Positions 17,336 to 26,800 of a stretch of DNA of 64,000 nt are shown here, piece after piece (the stretch's first letter is position 1; every line of letters begins with the position of its first letter). This DNA comes from Candidatus Flexicrinis affinis (lineage in GTDB: Bacteria; Chloroflexota; Anaerolineae; Aggregatilineales; Phototrophicaceae): contig JADJWE010000010.1 in NCBI GenBank assembly GCA_016716525.1, forward strand, positions 1 to 64,000. The letters are read 5' to 3'. Position numbers and translations under genes: made by a program. Under the pieces are notes generated by a model, which made no database searches, was not told the DNA's origin, and saw only the letters and a program-made list of their open reading frames with translations.

Positions 17336-18901
17336 TTAGTCTGCCGTGCGCTCCGCGGCCACGTACTCCTGAGCGAGCGTGAAGCGGGTTTGCGCGTGCT
17401 GGATCAACTGGTCGAGCGCAGCCGAGAACGCGTCGGACGAACTGAGATTAGAGTAGCCGGCCCGTTCGCCGTTCTCACCGACGACGTAGGGGGCGATCAA
17501 CGCGTGCAGCGCCTCGTAAGTGGCCTGCATCTTGACCGGTTCGAAGGCACCCGTGCTGACCTGATCGACGTATTCGACATAGGTGTTGTGATACATCGGA
17601 TCGTCCATCAGGAAGCGGATCAACGGCCACTGCTCGGTCACACCAGTCTTCTCGAATGACGCTGCGCCGTCGGCGGTGACGAGGCCGGGGCCGGCAGCGC
17701 GGAGCACCCGCCCTTCGCCGCCTTGATTGCCGGGAAATCCACCGCGGCCGCCACCCATGCCATCTCCCAGCGCCATGTTGTTATCCCACGGAATCCACGT
17801 GAGCAGGCCGGTGGCCGGGTCATTGTAGAGGTAGTAGTTGTGCGACATCTGGCCGTAGGTGTCCCAGTTCTGCGCGACGGTGTTGGCGGCCATCCACAGC
17901 AGGAAGCCGTCGACGTCGAACACCGCCTCCAACCCGGCGCGCCACGCCGCCGGGTCGCTCTGTCGTGTATCGGCGTGCAGCGCGTCGTACAGCGCGAGGA
18001 TGTCGCTGTAGTCGGCTTCTTCCTCGTTCGTCTCCTTGTCGAAGCTGTCTTCGTCGAACGTGCCGGCGGCGAAGGTCGCGCCAGTACCTTCCGGCTTATA
18101 GACGTTGCCGTCGTTGTCCTCGAACTGCGTGTCGATAACGGTGTCTTCAATCACCTCGACGGCGGTATACAGGCCGAAGTAGACCGGGCCTTCGCCATAG
18201 TCGATATACACGGCGTAGAAGGCGGTCTGGGCGGCGGGTACGCCGGCCTCGCGGAAGACGTCGGCGGTGACCTTCTCGCGCAGCAGGGAATCGTCGCTCC
18301 AATTGCTGGAGAAGCTCAACTGCTTGAAGCCATAGAACCGCTGGTTATCGATCTCGGGATAGTCGTCCTCGAATTCATCGAAATCGAGCTTGAATGGCAG
18401 CTTGTAGATCCCACTGCCCCACGTGCTGGCAAGGCTGGAATTGCCCTTGAAGCGCATGCCGACGTTTGTCCACGTCTGGCCGTTATACTCGAGATTCACA
18501 GCAACCCATATTGGGTTCTCGTCAGCGAACGACATGCCGCGCACGCCGAAACCTCCGCCCGGGTCTTGCGGGCGCTGGACGTTGTCGGCCGGGGGTTGGC
18601 CGCCGGGTGGCTCACCCGGCTGAGCGCGATCGATCCTCGGACCGCCGACCTGCTGCCGCGCGCCGAACTCGCCGTACAACCCGGTCATGTCATCGAGCAT
18701 GGCCTGCCACGTGTCGGGGTCGATCGTGATGGTGATCGTATTGACCGCGTCTTGCGGGAAGACCACCGCGTAGTCCGGATCGGTGTCATTGCTGTGAGAG
18801 TAGTCGTCCCAGCCTTCGGGCCGTTCGACATCCTGAGCCGCTGCGGGCACTGCCAAAACAGCGAGCGCGAGCAGGGCAGCGGCGGCGGTCTTTACGAGCA
18901 T
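17336..18901 (-). CDS. CotH kinase-family secreted protein
   Basis: 521 residues, ATG start with AAGGAGAAGG upstream. Signal peptide: basic start, hydrophobic core, AAAQ cleavage at about residue 22. The CotH region follows (residues ~45-490): TITITIDPDTW near the N-terminus, MRFKGNSS, the lysine-containing YGFKQLSFSS, and NYYLYNDPATG leading to the acidic metal-binding WIPWDNNMALGDG. CotH proteins are atypical kinases that phosphorylate secreted proteins in spores and other envelopes. It lies just downstream of DUF4956 and VTC genes, a partnership seen in many bacteria. The substrate is not apparent. Confidence 0.88.
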   Translation of the reverse strand: MLVKTAAAALLALAVLAVPAAAQDVERPEGWDDYSHSNDTDPDYAVVFPQDAVNTITITIDPDTWQAMLDDMTGLYGEFGARQQVGGPRIDRAQPGEPPGGQPPADNVQRPQDPGGGFGVRGMSFADENPIWVAVNLEYNGQTWTNVGMRFKGNSSLASTWGSGIYKLPFKLDFDEFEDDYPEIDNQRFYGFKQLSFSSNWSDDSLLREKVTADVFREAGVPAAQTAFYAVYIDYGEGPVYFGLYTAVEVIEDTVIDTQFEDNDGNVYKPEGTGATFAAGTFDEDSFDKETNEEEADYSDILALYDALHADTRQSDPAAWRAGLEAVFDVDGFLLWMAANTVAQNWDTYGQMSHNYYLYNDPATGLLTWIPWDNNMALGDGMGGGRGGFPGNQGGEGRVLRAAGPGLVTADGAASFEKTGVTEQWPLIRFLMDDPMYHNTYVEYVDQVSTGAFEPVKMQATYEALHALIAPYVVGENGERAGYSNLSSSDAFSAALDQLIQHAQTRFTLAQEYVAAERTAD

Positions 18902-18940
18902 GGTCCTTCTCCTTCAGGTTCGATTGTTCAGGCGAACGTG

Positions 18941-19576
18941 TTAATCGTCGTCGGCGAAGTCGCCGTTGCGGCGGCTCGAAACGCGCACCTCGGACGTTTC
19001 AAGCTGGCGTGGATCGTAGTAGAGATAGATATCGGCGGTGTCGCGCAGAAAATTGAGGCGGCCGATCTCAATGCGTGTGATGGGTAGGCCGGTACGCTGC
19101 TGGATGTCCTCGATGAGCGCAGACCAGTTCTCGGGCCGGATCATTTCAATGCGCTCGTAGGTGATCTTCTTGTGCGCCTCGTAGCGGAAGCCCCACCCCT
19201 GCTCGAGAATATAGAGCACGCCCATCACCGCGAGGTTCGACACCACGAACGGGCCGAACGCCTGCTGCGCGATCAGAATCGAGTTCAGGACCGGCAGCGC
19301 GATCAGCACGAACAGGTACGTCATGTCATGAATGGGGATGGTATCGGTGCGGTAGCGTAGGATCGAAAAGATTGCGAACAACCCGAACCCGACGCCGAGG
19401 CTGAGTTCCGCACTGGCGAGCAGCCCCATGACGAAGTAGACGACCGTGTTCAGCGCGAAGAACGTAAACACGTACGTCTTTTCGCGGTGGTTGGGGAAGT
19501 AGATCACGCGGACGATGATGAATGCGATGAGCAGATTCAGCGCAAATCCTGCCGCCGATTCAAGCAACGCTGGCAT
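18941..19576 (-). CDS. DUF4956 membrane protein
   Basis: 211 residues from ATG 19576, with AAGGAGG seven bases upstream; a longer reading overlaps the VTC gene and is rejected. Four or so hydrophobic helices in the first ~125 residues include the family-like GVGFGLFAIFSILRYRTDTIP, followed by a cytosolic C-terminal domain (~130-200). DUF4956 proteins are regularly encoded with VTC-domain polyphosphate polymerases and CotH proteins; their role is unknown. The start overlaps the VTC gene by 17 bases, implying coupled translation. Confidence 0.9.
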   Translation of the reverse strand: MPALLESAAGFALNLLIAFIIVRVIYFPNHREKTYVFTFFALNTVVYFVMGLLASAELSLGVGFGLFAIFSILRYRTDTIPIHDMTYLFVLIALPVLNSILIAQQAFGPFVVSNLAVMGVLYILEQGWGFRYEAHKKITYERIEMIRPENWSALIEDIQQRTGLPITRIEIGRLNFLRDTADIYLYYDPRQLETSEVRVSSRRNGDFADDD

Positions 19577-20366
19577 TACGGCCTCCTTGTGCGAGCTTCT
19601 CGATGCGGCGAAGCATCGGTTTGAAGTTGTTCGATTTGACGTTGGGATACAGGCGCGCGACACCCGTGCAGTATTTGCTCATCGACGCGGGCCGCACGCC
19701 CAACCGGCGCATCTGCTGAATGAACGGCGACATGCGCGAGATGCGGGGCTGCTTGACCTCGGCGATGACGATGCCGTCGAGCAGCGTGCGCGAGGTACCC
19801 CACGCGAAGGCCACGTTCAGGTCGAGCGTCACGCGCTCGACGTGGCGCAAGCCGACCAGCGTGATGCGCAGGTAGTCGTTCCACAGCTTCGGTTCGAGGT
19901 CGCAGGCGTGATACAGCGAGTGTGAGTCCAGAAAGCTGTCCGCCGTGCCGTCCAGCGCATCGTCCACGTCGCCCAGCGGGATGCGCGACTTGATCGTGCG
20001 GTTGCGATTGGTGCGGTGCTTGATTTCAAAGAACGCCACATTCGTATCGACGTAGCGACGCGCGCGCACCTTGTAGCGATCCGACCAGCCGTTGTGATGC
20101 TGCATATAAATGTCAAAATCCGGTGTGTCGAAGTAGACGGTGCTGTATTGGCAGATGCGCGTCCCGTCGATGCTCAATACCCGGTAGTCGGACATCAAGC
20201 GGGCAAGCACGCTGTCCAGTTGATCGACGGTCATCGTGAACTTGGTGTCCACACGATCAAGCAGGGCGGCAGCGGTCATCTCGGCGAGAGAAACCGGCGC
20301 AAAGCGCTCGACGGCGGCGCGGACGCCGGTTAACGGAATGAAGGAGAGGCGGTCGGTGCTGTCCAT
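19560..20366 (-). CDS. VTC-domain polyphosphate polymerase-like protein
   Basis: 268 residues from ATG 20366 (MDSTDRLSF). The VTC domain forms a tunnel lined by basic residues; candidate conserved segments are DRVDTKF, YFDTPDF, RYKVRARRY, FEIKHRTNRN and IVIAEVKQP near the C-terminus. In yeast Vtc4 this domain makes polyphosphate from ATP; bacterial homologues are mostly uncharacterised. First gene of the VTC-DUF4956-CotH(-PlsC) cluster. A soluble polymerase, a membrane protein and a secreted kinase-like protein together suggest a polymer or phospho-modification system spanning the membrane (inference). Confidence 0.9.
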   Translation of the reverse strand: MDSTDRLSFIPLTGVRAAVERFAPVSLAEMTAAALLDRVDTKFTMTVDQLDSVLARLMSDYRVLSIDGTRICQYSTVYFDTPDFDIYMQHHNGWSDRYKVRARRYVDTNVAFFEIKHRTNRNRTIKSRIPLGDVDDALDGTADSFLDSHSLYHACDLEPKLWNDYLRITLVGLRHVERVTLDLNVAFAWGTSRTLLDGIVIAEVKQPRISRMSPFIQQMRRLGVRPASMSKYCTGVARLYPNVKSNNFKPMLRRIEKLAQGGRNASVA

Positions 20367-20561
20367 GACGATGCTCAGTGTGGTTAACGTAACATGCCCA
20401 TACTTTAAGAGCAGTTTATGAAGAACTTGTTCAGATCGTGTTGAAAGGCGTGCCCAACTGGCATGCGTGCTTCCGGCTCGTCGCTCGTGGGCTGATGTGG
20501 CCTTTGTGCAGCGCGCTACACTCTGTTGTTGAGTCGTCCTACACAGGCAAAGGGGCCAGCG

Positions 20562-21557
20562 ATGAGCGCATACCGCGCGGATGAACAGCGTTACGAGAGG
20601 ATCGGCTACCGGCGGACAGGCCGCAGTGGCATACGGCTTCCGCTGATCTCGCTGGGGCTGTGGCATAACTTCGGCGGGGTCGATATGTACGAGAACGGGC
20701 GGGCGATGGTGCTGCGTGCGTTCGATCTCGGTATTACGCACTTCGACCTCGCCAACAATTACGGTCCTCCACCCGGCTCGGCCGAGGAGAACTTCGGGCG
20801 CATGTTGGCGCGCGACCTCAAGCCGTACCGCGACGAGCTGATCATCTCGACCAAGGCGGGCTACCTGATGTGGCCGGGGCCGTACGGCGAGTGGGGCTCG
20901 CGCAAGTATTTGATCGCCAGCCTCGACCAAAGCCTCAAGCGCATGGGGCTCGACTACGTCGACATCTTCTACAGCCACCGCCCTGACCCGGACACGCCGT
21001 TCGAGGAAACCATGAGCGCGCTGGACTTCGCCGTGCGCTCCGGGCGCGCGCTATATGTCGGCCTGAGTAACTACAGCGCCGAGCAGACCCGCGCCGCCGC
21101 GCGCATCCTGAAAGACCTCGGCACGCCGTGCCTGATCCATCAGCCGCGCTACAACATGTTCGATCGCTGGGTCGAGGGTGGCCTGATCGACGTGCTAGAT
21201 GACGAAGGAATCGGGGCGATTCCGTTCTCGCCGCTGGCGCAGGGCCTGCTCACGAACCGGTATCTGAACGGCATCCCGGCAGATTCGCGGGCGGCTAGCG
21301 ACACGTCGCCGTTCCTGTCTGCGCGCGATGTCGACGCGACGCTCGTCAAGGTGCGTCGTCTCAACGAGATCGCCCATTCGCGCGGGCAGAACTTGTCGCA
21401 GATGGCTGTCAATTGGCTACTGCGCCTGCCGACGATCACATCGGTGCTGATCGGCGCGAGCAAAGTGTCGCAGGTCGAGGACATCGTCGGCGGGCTGTCC
21501 AACGCGCAGTTCAGCGTGCAGGAACTCAACGAGATCGAGCACGTGCTGGCGATGTAA
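20562..21557 (+). CDS. Aldo/keto reductase (YghZ-like)
   Basis: 331 residues from ATG 20562. An (alpha/beta)8-barrel NADPH-dependent oxidoreductase with the catalytic tetrad visible: Asp in FDLANNYG, Tyr in the same motif, Lys in STKAGY and His in YSHRPD. The FDLANNYGPPPGSAEENFG segment and WPGPYGEWGSRK loop are typical of the YghZ / L-glyceraldehyde-3-phosphate reductase and Kv-beta-like subgroup. Substrate uncertain; reduction of small aldehydes is likely. It is divergent from the VTC operon, with about 195 bases between. Confidence 0.9.
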   Translation: MSAYRADEQRYERIGYRRTGRSGIRLPLISLGLWHNFGGVDMYENGRAMVLRAFDLGITHFDLANNYGPPPGSAEENFGRMLARDLKPYRDELIISTKAGYLMWPGPYGEWGSRKYLIASLDQSLKRMGLDYVDIFYSHRPDPDTPFEETMSALDFAVRSGRALYVGLSNYSAEQTRAAARILKDLGTPCLIHQPRYNMFDRWVEGGLIDVLDDEGIGAIPFSPLAQGLLTNRYLNGIPADSRAASDTSPFLSARDVDATLVKVRRLNEIAHSRGQNLSQMAVNWLLRLPTITSVLIGASKVSQVEDIVGGLSNAQFSVQELNEIEHVLAM

Positions 21558-21598
21558 GCGGATTGACGGCTGCGCTCGCCCCCACGACCAAGAATCGC

Positions 21599-21632
21599 GA
21601 CAGCCCGGCGGGTTCCCCCAGACCGGGCTGTC
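21599..21632. terminator. Hairpin after aldo/keto reductase
   Basis: A 10-bp perfect stem GACAGCCCGG/CCGGGCTGTC (21599-21608/21623-21632). No strong T-run follows on the plus strand. It may have terminated both the reductase and the minus-strand permease whose remnant ends at 21652. Confidence 0.5.
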
Positions 21633-21651
21633 AATCTACGCATCTCCGAAG

Positions 21652-21748
21652 GCTACTTGAGCCCGGTCGACGCGATACTGGCGATGAATGCCCGCTGCAG
21701 CGCCAGATATAAGATCAGCACGGGTATCGTGATGGCCGTCAGATAGGC
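21652..21748 (-). pseudogene. Remnant of sugar ABC transporter permease (C-terminus)
   Basis: The minus strand encodes the last ~30 residues of a CUT1/MalG-type sugar permease: MAYLTAITIPVLILYLALQ, then RAFIASIAST and a terminal Lys, with the proline-containing final helix and the usual QRxFxxSxxxTGxxK-like ending. Everything upstream is gone, replaced directly by a LacI-type fragment on the other strand. It is a deletion scar, not a functional gene. Confidence 0.7.
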
Positions 21749-21749
21749 C

Positions 21750-21995
21750 ATGATCTCCCCGCAGGCCGCGATCAATGCGCGCGGCCTGCGCATTCCGGAC
21801 GACGTAGCAGTGGTCGGTTTCGACAACATCCTCGACATTTCCGAGGGGTTGTGGCCGCAGCTCACGACCATCCAACTGCCGCACTTCGAGATGGGCCGCT
21901 TCGCGGTCGAAGACTTGTTCAGCAGCAAGCCCGGCCATCACGTGCCTATCCACCACAAGGTCGACTGCCCGCTGGTGATTCGCGCGTCGACTTGA
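21750..21995 (+). pseudogene. Remnant of LacI-family regulator (C-terminus)
   Basis: About 80 residues match the end of LacI/PurR-type regulators: AAINARGLRIPDDVAVVGFD, then PQLTTIQLPHFEMGRFAVE and a typical LVIRAST end. The DNA-binding and most of the ligand-binding domain are missing. It abuts a sugar permease fragment in the opposite orientation, so the middle of a sugar-transport locus has been deleted. The ATG at 21750 is fortuitous. Confidence 0.7.
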
Positions 21996-22000
21996 ATCGG

Positions 22001-23158
22001 TCATTGCGGCCGTCGACGCGGCGCGGTCATGAACGGCTTCTCCACAATGAAATGCAGCAGATACGCCGAAATCAGGGCGATTGCGGCCCCGACCGGAATC
22101 CACCCGGGATGCCGTGGCAGCGTGCCGTCGCCCGATTGAGCCATCAACCACGCTCCCATCAGCACGAATATCGGGAAGTGAATGACATATAGCGTGTAAG
22201 AGCTGTCGCCCAGAGGCTTCAGCCAGTGCCAGATTCGCCAATCGGCAATGCGATCCTGTCCATGGAGCAGCCACGCCAGCAAGCCGACAAATCCGCACGC
22301 CCACGCGATATCCAGCAGCGGCTCACCAATCACAGGTGCCAGCGGCGAGAGCTGCAGTATAGGCAGACCTGCAAGCAGGATAGCGAGCCAGCGCATACGT
22401 GCTAAAGGAATTGCCAGACGTCCGACGTAGCTTTCCGCGAGCAGCGCCCCGGCCCACCACGACGGCAGCGCGATGAATACCGCGCGAATCACGCCTCCCC
22501 CCTTGAAGACAAACGCATCCGCCAGAAAGGCAAGGGCGACGACGAGCGCCGTGAGGACGATATGGCGTCTCGCAAGCAGCCAAAGAATCGGATACAACGC
22601 GTAGAACCAGATTTCCAACCGAAGCGACCACAATGGTGTATTGGTGCCCCACGTTTGCAGCCCCGAACCCAGCAGGAAGTATCCGAGGCCCCGTCCCAGA
22701 TCGTGGTCGTTAAAGATCAGCGCATTGATGTCGCTGTAGGGTGATGCCTTCGCGTAGAGCGCATAGGCCTGACTCGTCCCGATCAAATCGAGCGCCAGCG
22801 TGAGGACAAACGCCAGAATCAGGGCTGGGCCAAGCCGCCGAATGCGCCTGTAGTAGAAGCGGCCAACGTCGAGCCGGGCTTCGTCCTGCGACTCGTGCAG
22901 CGACCGCGCATAGCGCAGGTGGATGACGAACCCCGACAACACGAAAAAGAGGACGACCGCTTGATGCGCAAACGACAGCGAGATCGACGTGTAGGCAATT
23001 GTCCGCGAGAACGGATCCATTGCCTCGGCCGTCGCGCCGTTGTGAAATCCTTCAAACAGCAGTTCACGGGCGTGGTACAACATGACGTACAAGGCCGCGA
23101 CGCCGCGTACGGCGTCCAAGAATTCTAGGCGCGACCTTTGCGATGATCCCGACGACAT
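22001..23158 (-). CDS. Acyltransferase 3 family membrane protein (OafA/YrhL-like)
   Basis: 385 residues from ATG 23158, preceded by GGAGA. Ten or so hydrophobic helices. The family motif RGVAALYVMLYHAR with its essential His lies near the N-terminus (LEFLDAVRG upstream), with the second conserved region VLFFVLSGFVIHLRY and a C-terminal SYTLYVIHFPIF. These enzymes O-acetylate or otherwise acylate polysaccharides, peptidoglycan or glycolipids at the membrane. No adjacent glycan genes indicate the substrate. It ends just beyond the LacI remnant. Confidence 0.9.
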   Translation of the reverse strand: MSSGSSQRSRLEFLDAVRGVAALYVMLYHARELLFEGFHNGATAEAMDPFSRTIAYTSISLSFAHQAVVLFFVLSGFVIHLRYARSLHESQDEARLDVGRFYYRRIRRLGPALILAFVLTLALDLIGTSQAYALYAKASPYSDINALIFNDHDLGRGLGYFLLGSGLQTWGTNTPLWSLRLEIWFYALYPILWLLARRHIVLTALVVALAFLADAFVFKGGGVIRAVFIALPSWWAGALLAESYVGRLAIPLARMRWLAILLAGLPILQLSPLAPVIGEPLLDIAWACGFVGLLAWLLHGQDRIADWRIWHWLKPLGDSSYTLYVIHFPIFVLMGAWLMAQSGDGTLPRHPGWIPVGAAIALISAYLLHFIVEKPFMTAPRRRPQ

Positions 23159-23238
23159 GCCCGTTTCTCCATGGGAATCTGAACGGCGTGAACTGTAACC
23201 TTCGATGGCTTCATTTCCCATATGCGGGCTATAACAAA

Positions 23239-23266
23239 CGCGGCCGGGGAACCAGTCCCGGCCGCG
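23239..23266 (-). terminator. Rho-independent terminator after peroxiredoxin
   Basis: A 10-bp GC stem (CGCGGCCGGG with CCCGGCCGCG) with an 8-base loop, followed on the minus strand by GTTTGTTAT. It lies directly downstream of the peroxiredoxin stop. Confidence 0.75.
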
Positions 23267-23291
23267 CCATTCGCTGCTCGTTGTCTCGGCG

Positions 23292-23747
23292 TTAGCCGAG
23301 CAGGTCGTACGCCTTCTGGACGCTGTCTTCCGGCGTGATCTTGATCTGTTCGTCGAGGACGTTGCCGTTCTCGTCGATCACCCAGTGCGAGCGCACGATG
23401 CCCCAGTATTTCTTGCCGTACATCGACTTCTCCTGCCACACGCCGAGCGCTTCAAGATACGCGTGGTCGAGGTCGCTCAGCAGATCGTACTGCAAGCCTT
23501 CCTGATCCTTCCACTTCTTGAGGTCATTCTGCGGGTCGGCACTAATGCCGAACACCGTCGCGTTCTTGGTCAGGATATTGGCGAAACGGTCGCGGAACCC
23601 GCACGCCTGCGTGGTGCATCCGCTCGTGTTGGCCTTGGGGAAGGCGAACAACACCACGCGCTTGCCGCGCAGGTCGCTCAGCTTGACGACCTGCCCATCT
23701 TGATTGGGCAGTTCAAATTCGGGCATCGGTTGGCCTTTGGCCGGCAT
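23292..23747 (-). CDS. bcp: Peroxiredoxin, Bcp/PrxQ type (thioredoxin-dependent thiol peroxidase)
   Basis: 151 residues, full family length. Peroxidatic Cys44 and resolving Cys49 lie in NTSGCTTQACGF, a close variant of the PrxQ TPGCTxEAC motif; the preceding PKA replaces the common YPK. FGISADP and a C-terminal region complete the thioredoxin fold. It reduces hydrogen and alkyl peroxides using thioredoxin. Monocistronic: terminator downstream, P-type ATPase upstream separated by a short gap. Confidence 0.93.
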   Translation of the reverse strand: MPAKGQPMPEFELPNQDGQVVKLSDLRGKRVVLFAFPKANTSGCTTQACGFRDRFANILTKNATVFGISADPQNDLKKWKDQEGLQYDLLSDLDHAYLEALGVWQEKSMYGKKYWGIVRSHWVIDENGNVLDEQIKITPEDSVQKAYDLLG

Positions 23748-23812
23748 GACGTGCTCCTTGCGTGTAGATGACGGCGATCCCGCTAGGTTAGCAGAGTCCG
23801 CTGAGACATGGG

Positions 23813-26800
23813 TTAGGATTGTGCCTTCACGCCATTGGCTGGCTTATTGCGGCGGACGATAAAGACCTTGTCCATCTCGACGAACGCGTATGTGACGACC
23901 GCGAGGAACACGCAGATGACAAAGTCGATCGGCGGCAGCGGCACCGTCCCGAAGAAGTCCTGCAGGAACGGCACGTACAGCAGGCCGAGCTGCAAGGCGA
24001 CCGTCAGGCCGATGGCGCCGATCACCGCCTTGTTGGTGCCATAGCCGATCTTCCAGATCGGGTAACGCTCGCTGCGGACGGCCAGCGCATGGCCCATCTG
24101 CACAAAGACCAGCGCGGTGAAGACCATCGTGCTCCACAGCGCGCTGCCGTACTCGGACGGCGCAGCGACCGCGAAACCCTGCGATGTCTGAACGAACTGA
24201 CCGAAGTACGAGATGACCGTGCCGTCTACGCGCTGGACCGGCACAAGCGTGACCACCGCAAGGCCGAGCATACCGATCACGACACCGACGCGGATCAGGT
24301 ACCAGCCCAAGCCGCGGCTGAAGATGCTCTCGCGCGGGTCGTGCGGCGGGCGCTGCATAGCGTCGGCCTCGCCCTTCTCAACGCTGAGCGCGAGCGCCGG
24401 CAGACCGTCGGTGACCAGGTTCATCCACAGGATTTGCAGCGTGTTGAGCGGCAGCGGCAGGCGCAGCAATTGGGTGACGAAAAGCACGCCGACCTCGCCG
24501 ATGTTGCTGCCGAGGATGTACTTGATGAACTTGCGCACGTTGTCATAGATCGTGCGGCCTTCCTCGGCCGCGGCCACGATCGTGGCGAAGTTGTCGTCGA
24601 GGATGACCATCGACGAGGCTTCCTTACTGACCGCCGTGCCGGTGATGCCCATCGCCACGCCGATGTCGGCCTTCTTGAGCGCCGGCGCGTCATTGACGCC
24701 GTCACCGGTCATGCTCACGATGTGATTCTGTTCCTGCAGCGCCTGTACGATGTTGAGCTTGTGTTCCGGCGAGACACGGGCAAATACGGACGCGCGCTTG
24801 ACCGCATCGCGCAGCTGGTCTTCGCTCATGATCGAGATTTCGCGGCCCGTGTAGATGTGTCCGGCCTTCTTGGCCGTCTCGTAGTCCGGGGCGTTGATGA
24901 TCTGGAGTTCCTTGCCGATGGCGAAGGCTGTCGCCGGGTGGTCGCCGGTGATCATCACCGGGCGAATGCCGGCGGTGATGCAGCGCGCGACGGCGTCCAT
25001 GACCTCGGGGCGCGGCGGGTCGATCATTGCCACGAAGCCGAGGAACGTGAAGCCGTGCTCGACCTGCTCGACATCGACCTTCTTCGGCAGCGTGTCGAGG
25101 TTCTTGTAGGCGATACCCAGCACACGCAGCCCTTCGGAGGCCTTTTCGGCATCCTTGGCGAGCACACGCTCGCGATAGGTCAGTCCGTCGGGGTTGTGCT
25201 CCGGATGCACGTGCACGGTGTCCATGCTGAAGATGTCGTTGTGGACGCGGATCGCGTCGCACACTTCTATCATCTGCTCGACGGCGCCCTTCATGAACGC
25301 CACGTACGGCGGGAATTGGCTGCCATCGTAGACCGGTATGACGCTGGTCTCGTACGGGTTGGCGTTATGTTCGACGGTCGCAAACGGCACCTTGCCGTTC
25401 ACCGCATGAATCGTGGTCATGCGCTTACGCTCGGACGAGAACGGGACTTCCGCGATACGCGGCATGTGTTTTTCAAGCTCGGCCTTCAACAATCCGTGTA
25501 CGCCGGCGGCGGCCAGCAGCGCCGCTTCGGTCGGATCGCCGAGGATGTGGAACGCGTTCTCGCTGGAGAACTGCGGAAGGGCATCGTTGCACAGGGCCGC
25601 GCCGGTCAGCAGCGTCGCCTCGACGTTCTCGCGCACGGGGCGGTAGTTGTACATCTTGCGGTCGGTGTCTAGGCGGAAGATGCTCGCGCCTTGCTGACGC
25701 AAGTTGACATCGATGACGTTGTCGCGGCCTTCTGCGAAGTAGATCGACTTGACCGTCATCAGGTTCTGTGTGAGCGTGCCCGTCTTATCCGAGCAGATAG
25801 TGGTCACCGAGCCGAGCGTTTCGACGGCGGGCAGCTTGCGGATGAGCGCACGGCGGCGCAGCATCCGCTGAGCGCCCAGCGCCAGCGCGATCGTGACGAC
25901 TGCCGGCAGACCTTCCGGCACGACCGCCACAGCCATCGCCACACCATTGAGGAACGTCTCTTGAATCGTGCCGCCGTTGATGAGGCCGAGGATCGTGCCG
26001 ATAGCGACAATGCCGAGCGAGAAGAAGAACAGCGCCTTGCCCAATTCCGCCATGCGGCGCTGCAGCGGGGTCGGTTCGGATTCGACGGTGGCGATCAGGT
26101 TTGCGATATGGCCCAGTTCGGTATGCATGCCCGTCGAAGTGATGACGGCGATGCCACGCCCGTAGGTGACCGACGTGCCCATGTACACCATGTTGTGCCG
26201 ATCGCCGATGGGCGTAGTCGGGTTGACCAGCGCATCGGTGTTCTTTTCCACCGCCAGCGACTCGCCGGTGAGCGATGCCTCTTGCACGCTCATGTTTACC
26301 GATTCGATCACACGGCCGTCGGCGGGCACAATACTGCCGGCCTCAAGCACGACGATATCGCCCGGCACAAGCGTAGTCGGTGGTATCTCGCCTTCACGGC
26401 CATCGCGCCGGACGCGCACATTCGGTGCGCTCATCTTTTGCAGCGCGGCGATGGCCTGCTCTGCGCGGTACTCCTGCGACACGCCGAGCGCCGCGTTTGC
26501 GATAACGATCAAGGCGATCGCGATCACGCTCTTGGTTTCGCCCAGCAAAGCCGACACGACCGCCGCGCCGATCAGGATCATGACCAACGGATCGGTGAGC
26601 TGTGCCAGCAGGATCTTGAGCGGCGATTCGACGCCTTTTTCGGTAAGTGCGTTGGGGCCGTACTTGGCAGCGCGCTTCTCCGCTTCGGCCGTCGTCAGGC
26701 CGTAGGCCGGATCGACCGCGAGGCGGCCCAAGACGGTTTCTTTTTCGTGTAACCACGCTGCCAAGTCATCGGGTGCGACAGGGTGCTTCGATGCCTTGTC

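Noticed and set aside
23819..25672. 617-residue plus-strand reading frame
   Set aside because: It is antisense to the P2A ATPase, has a composition rich in Asp/Arg/His typical of shadow frames in GC-rich DNA, and shows no motif.
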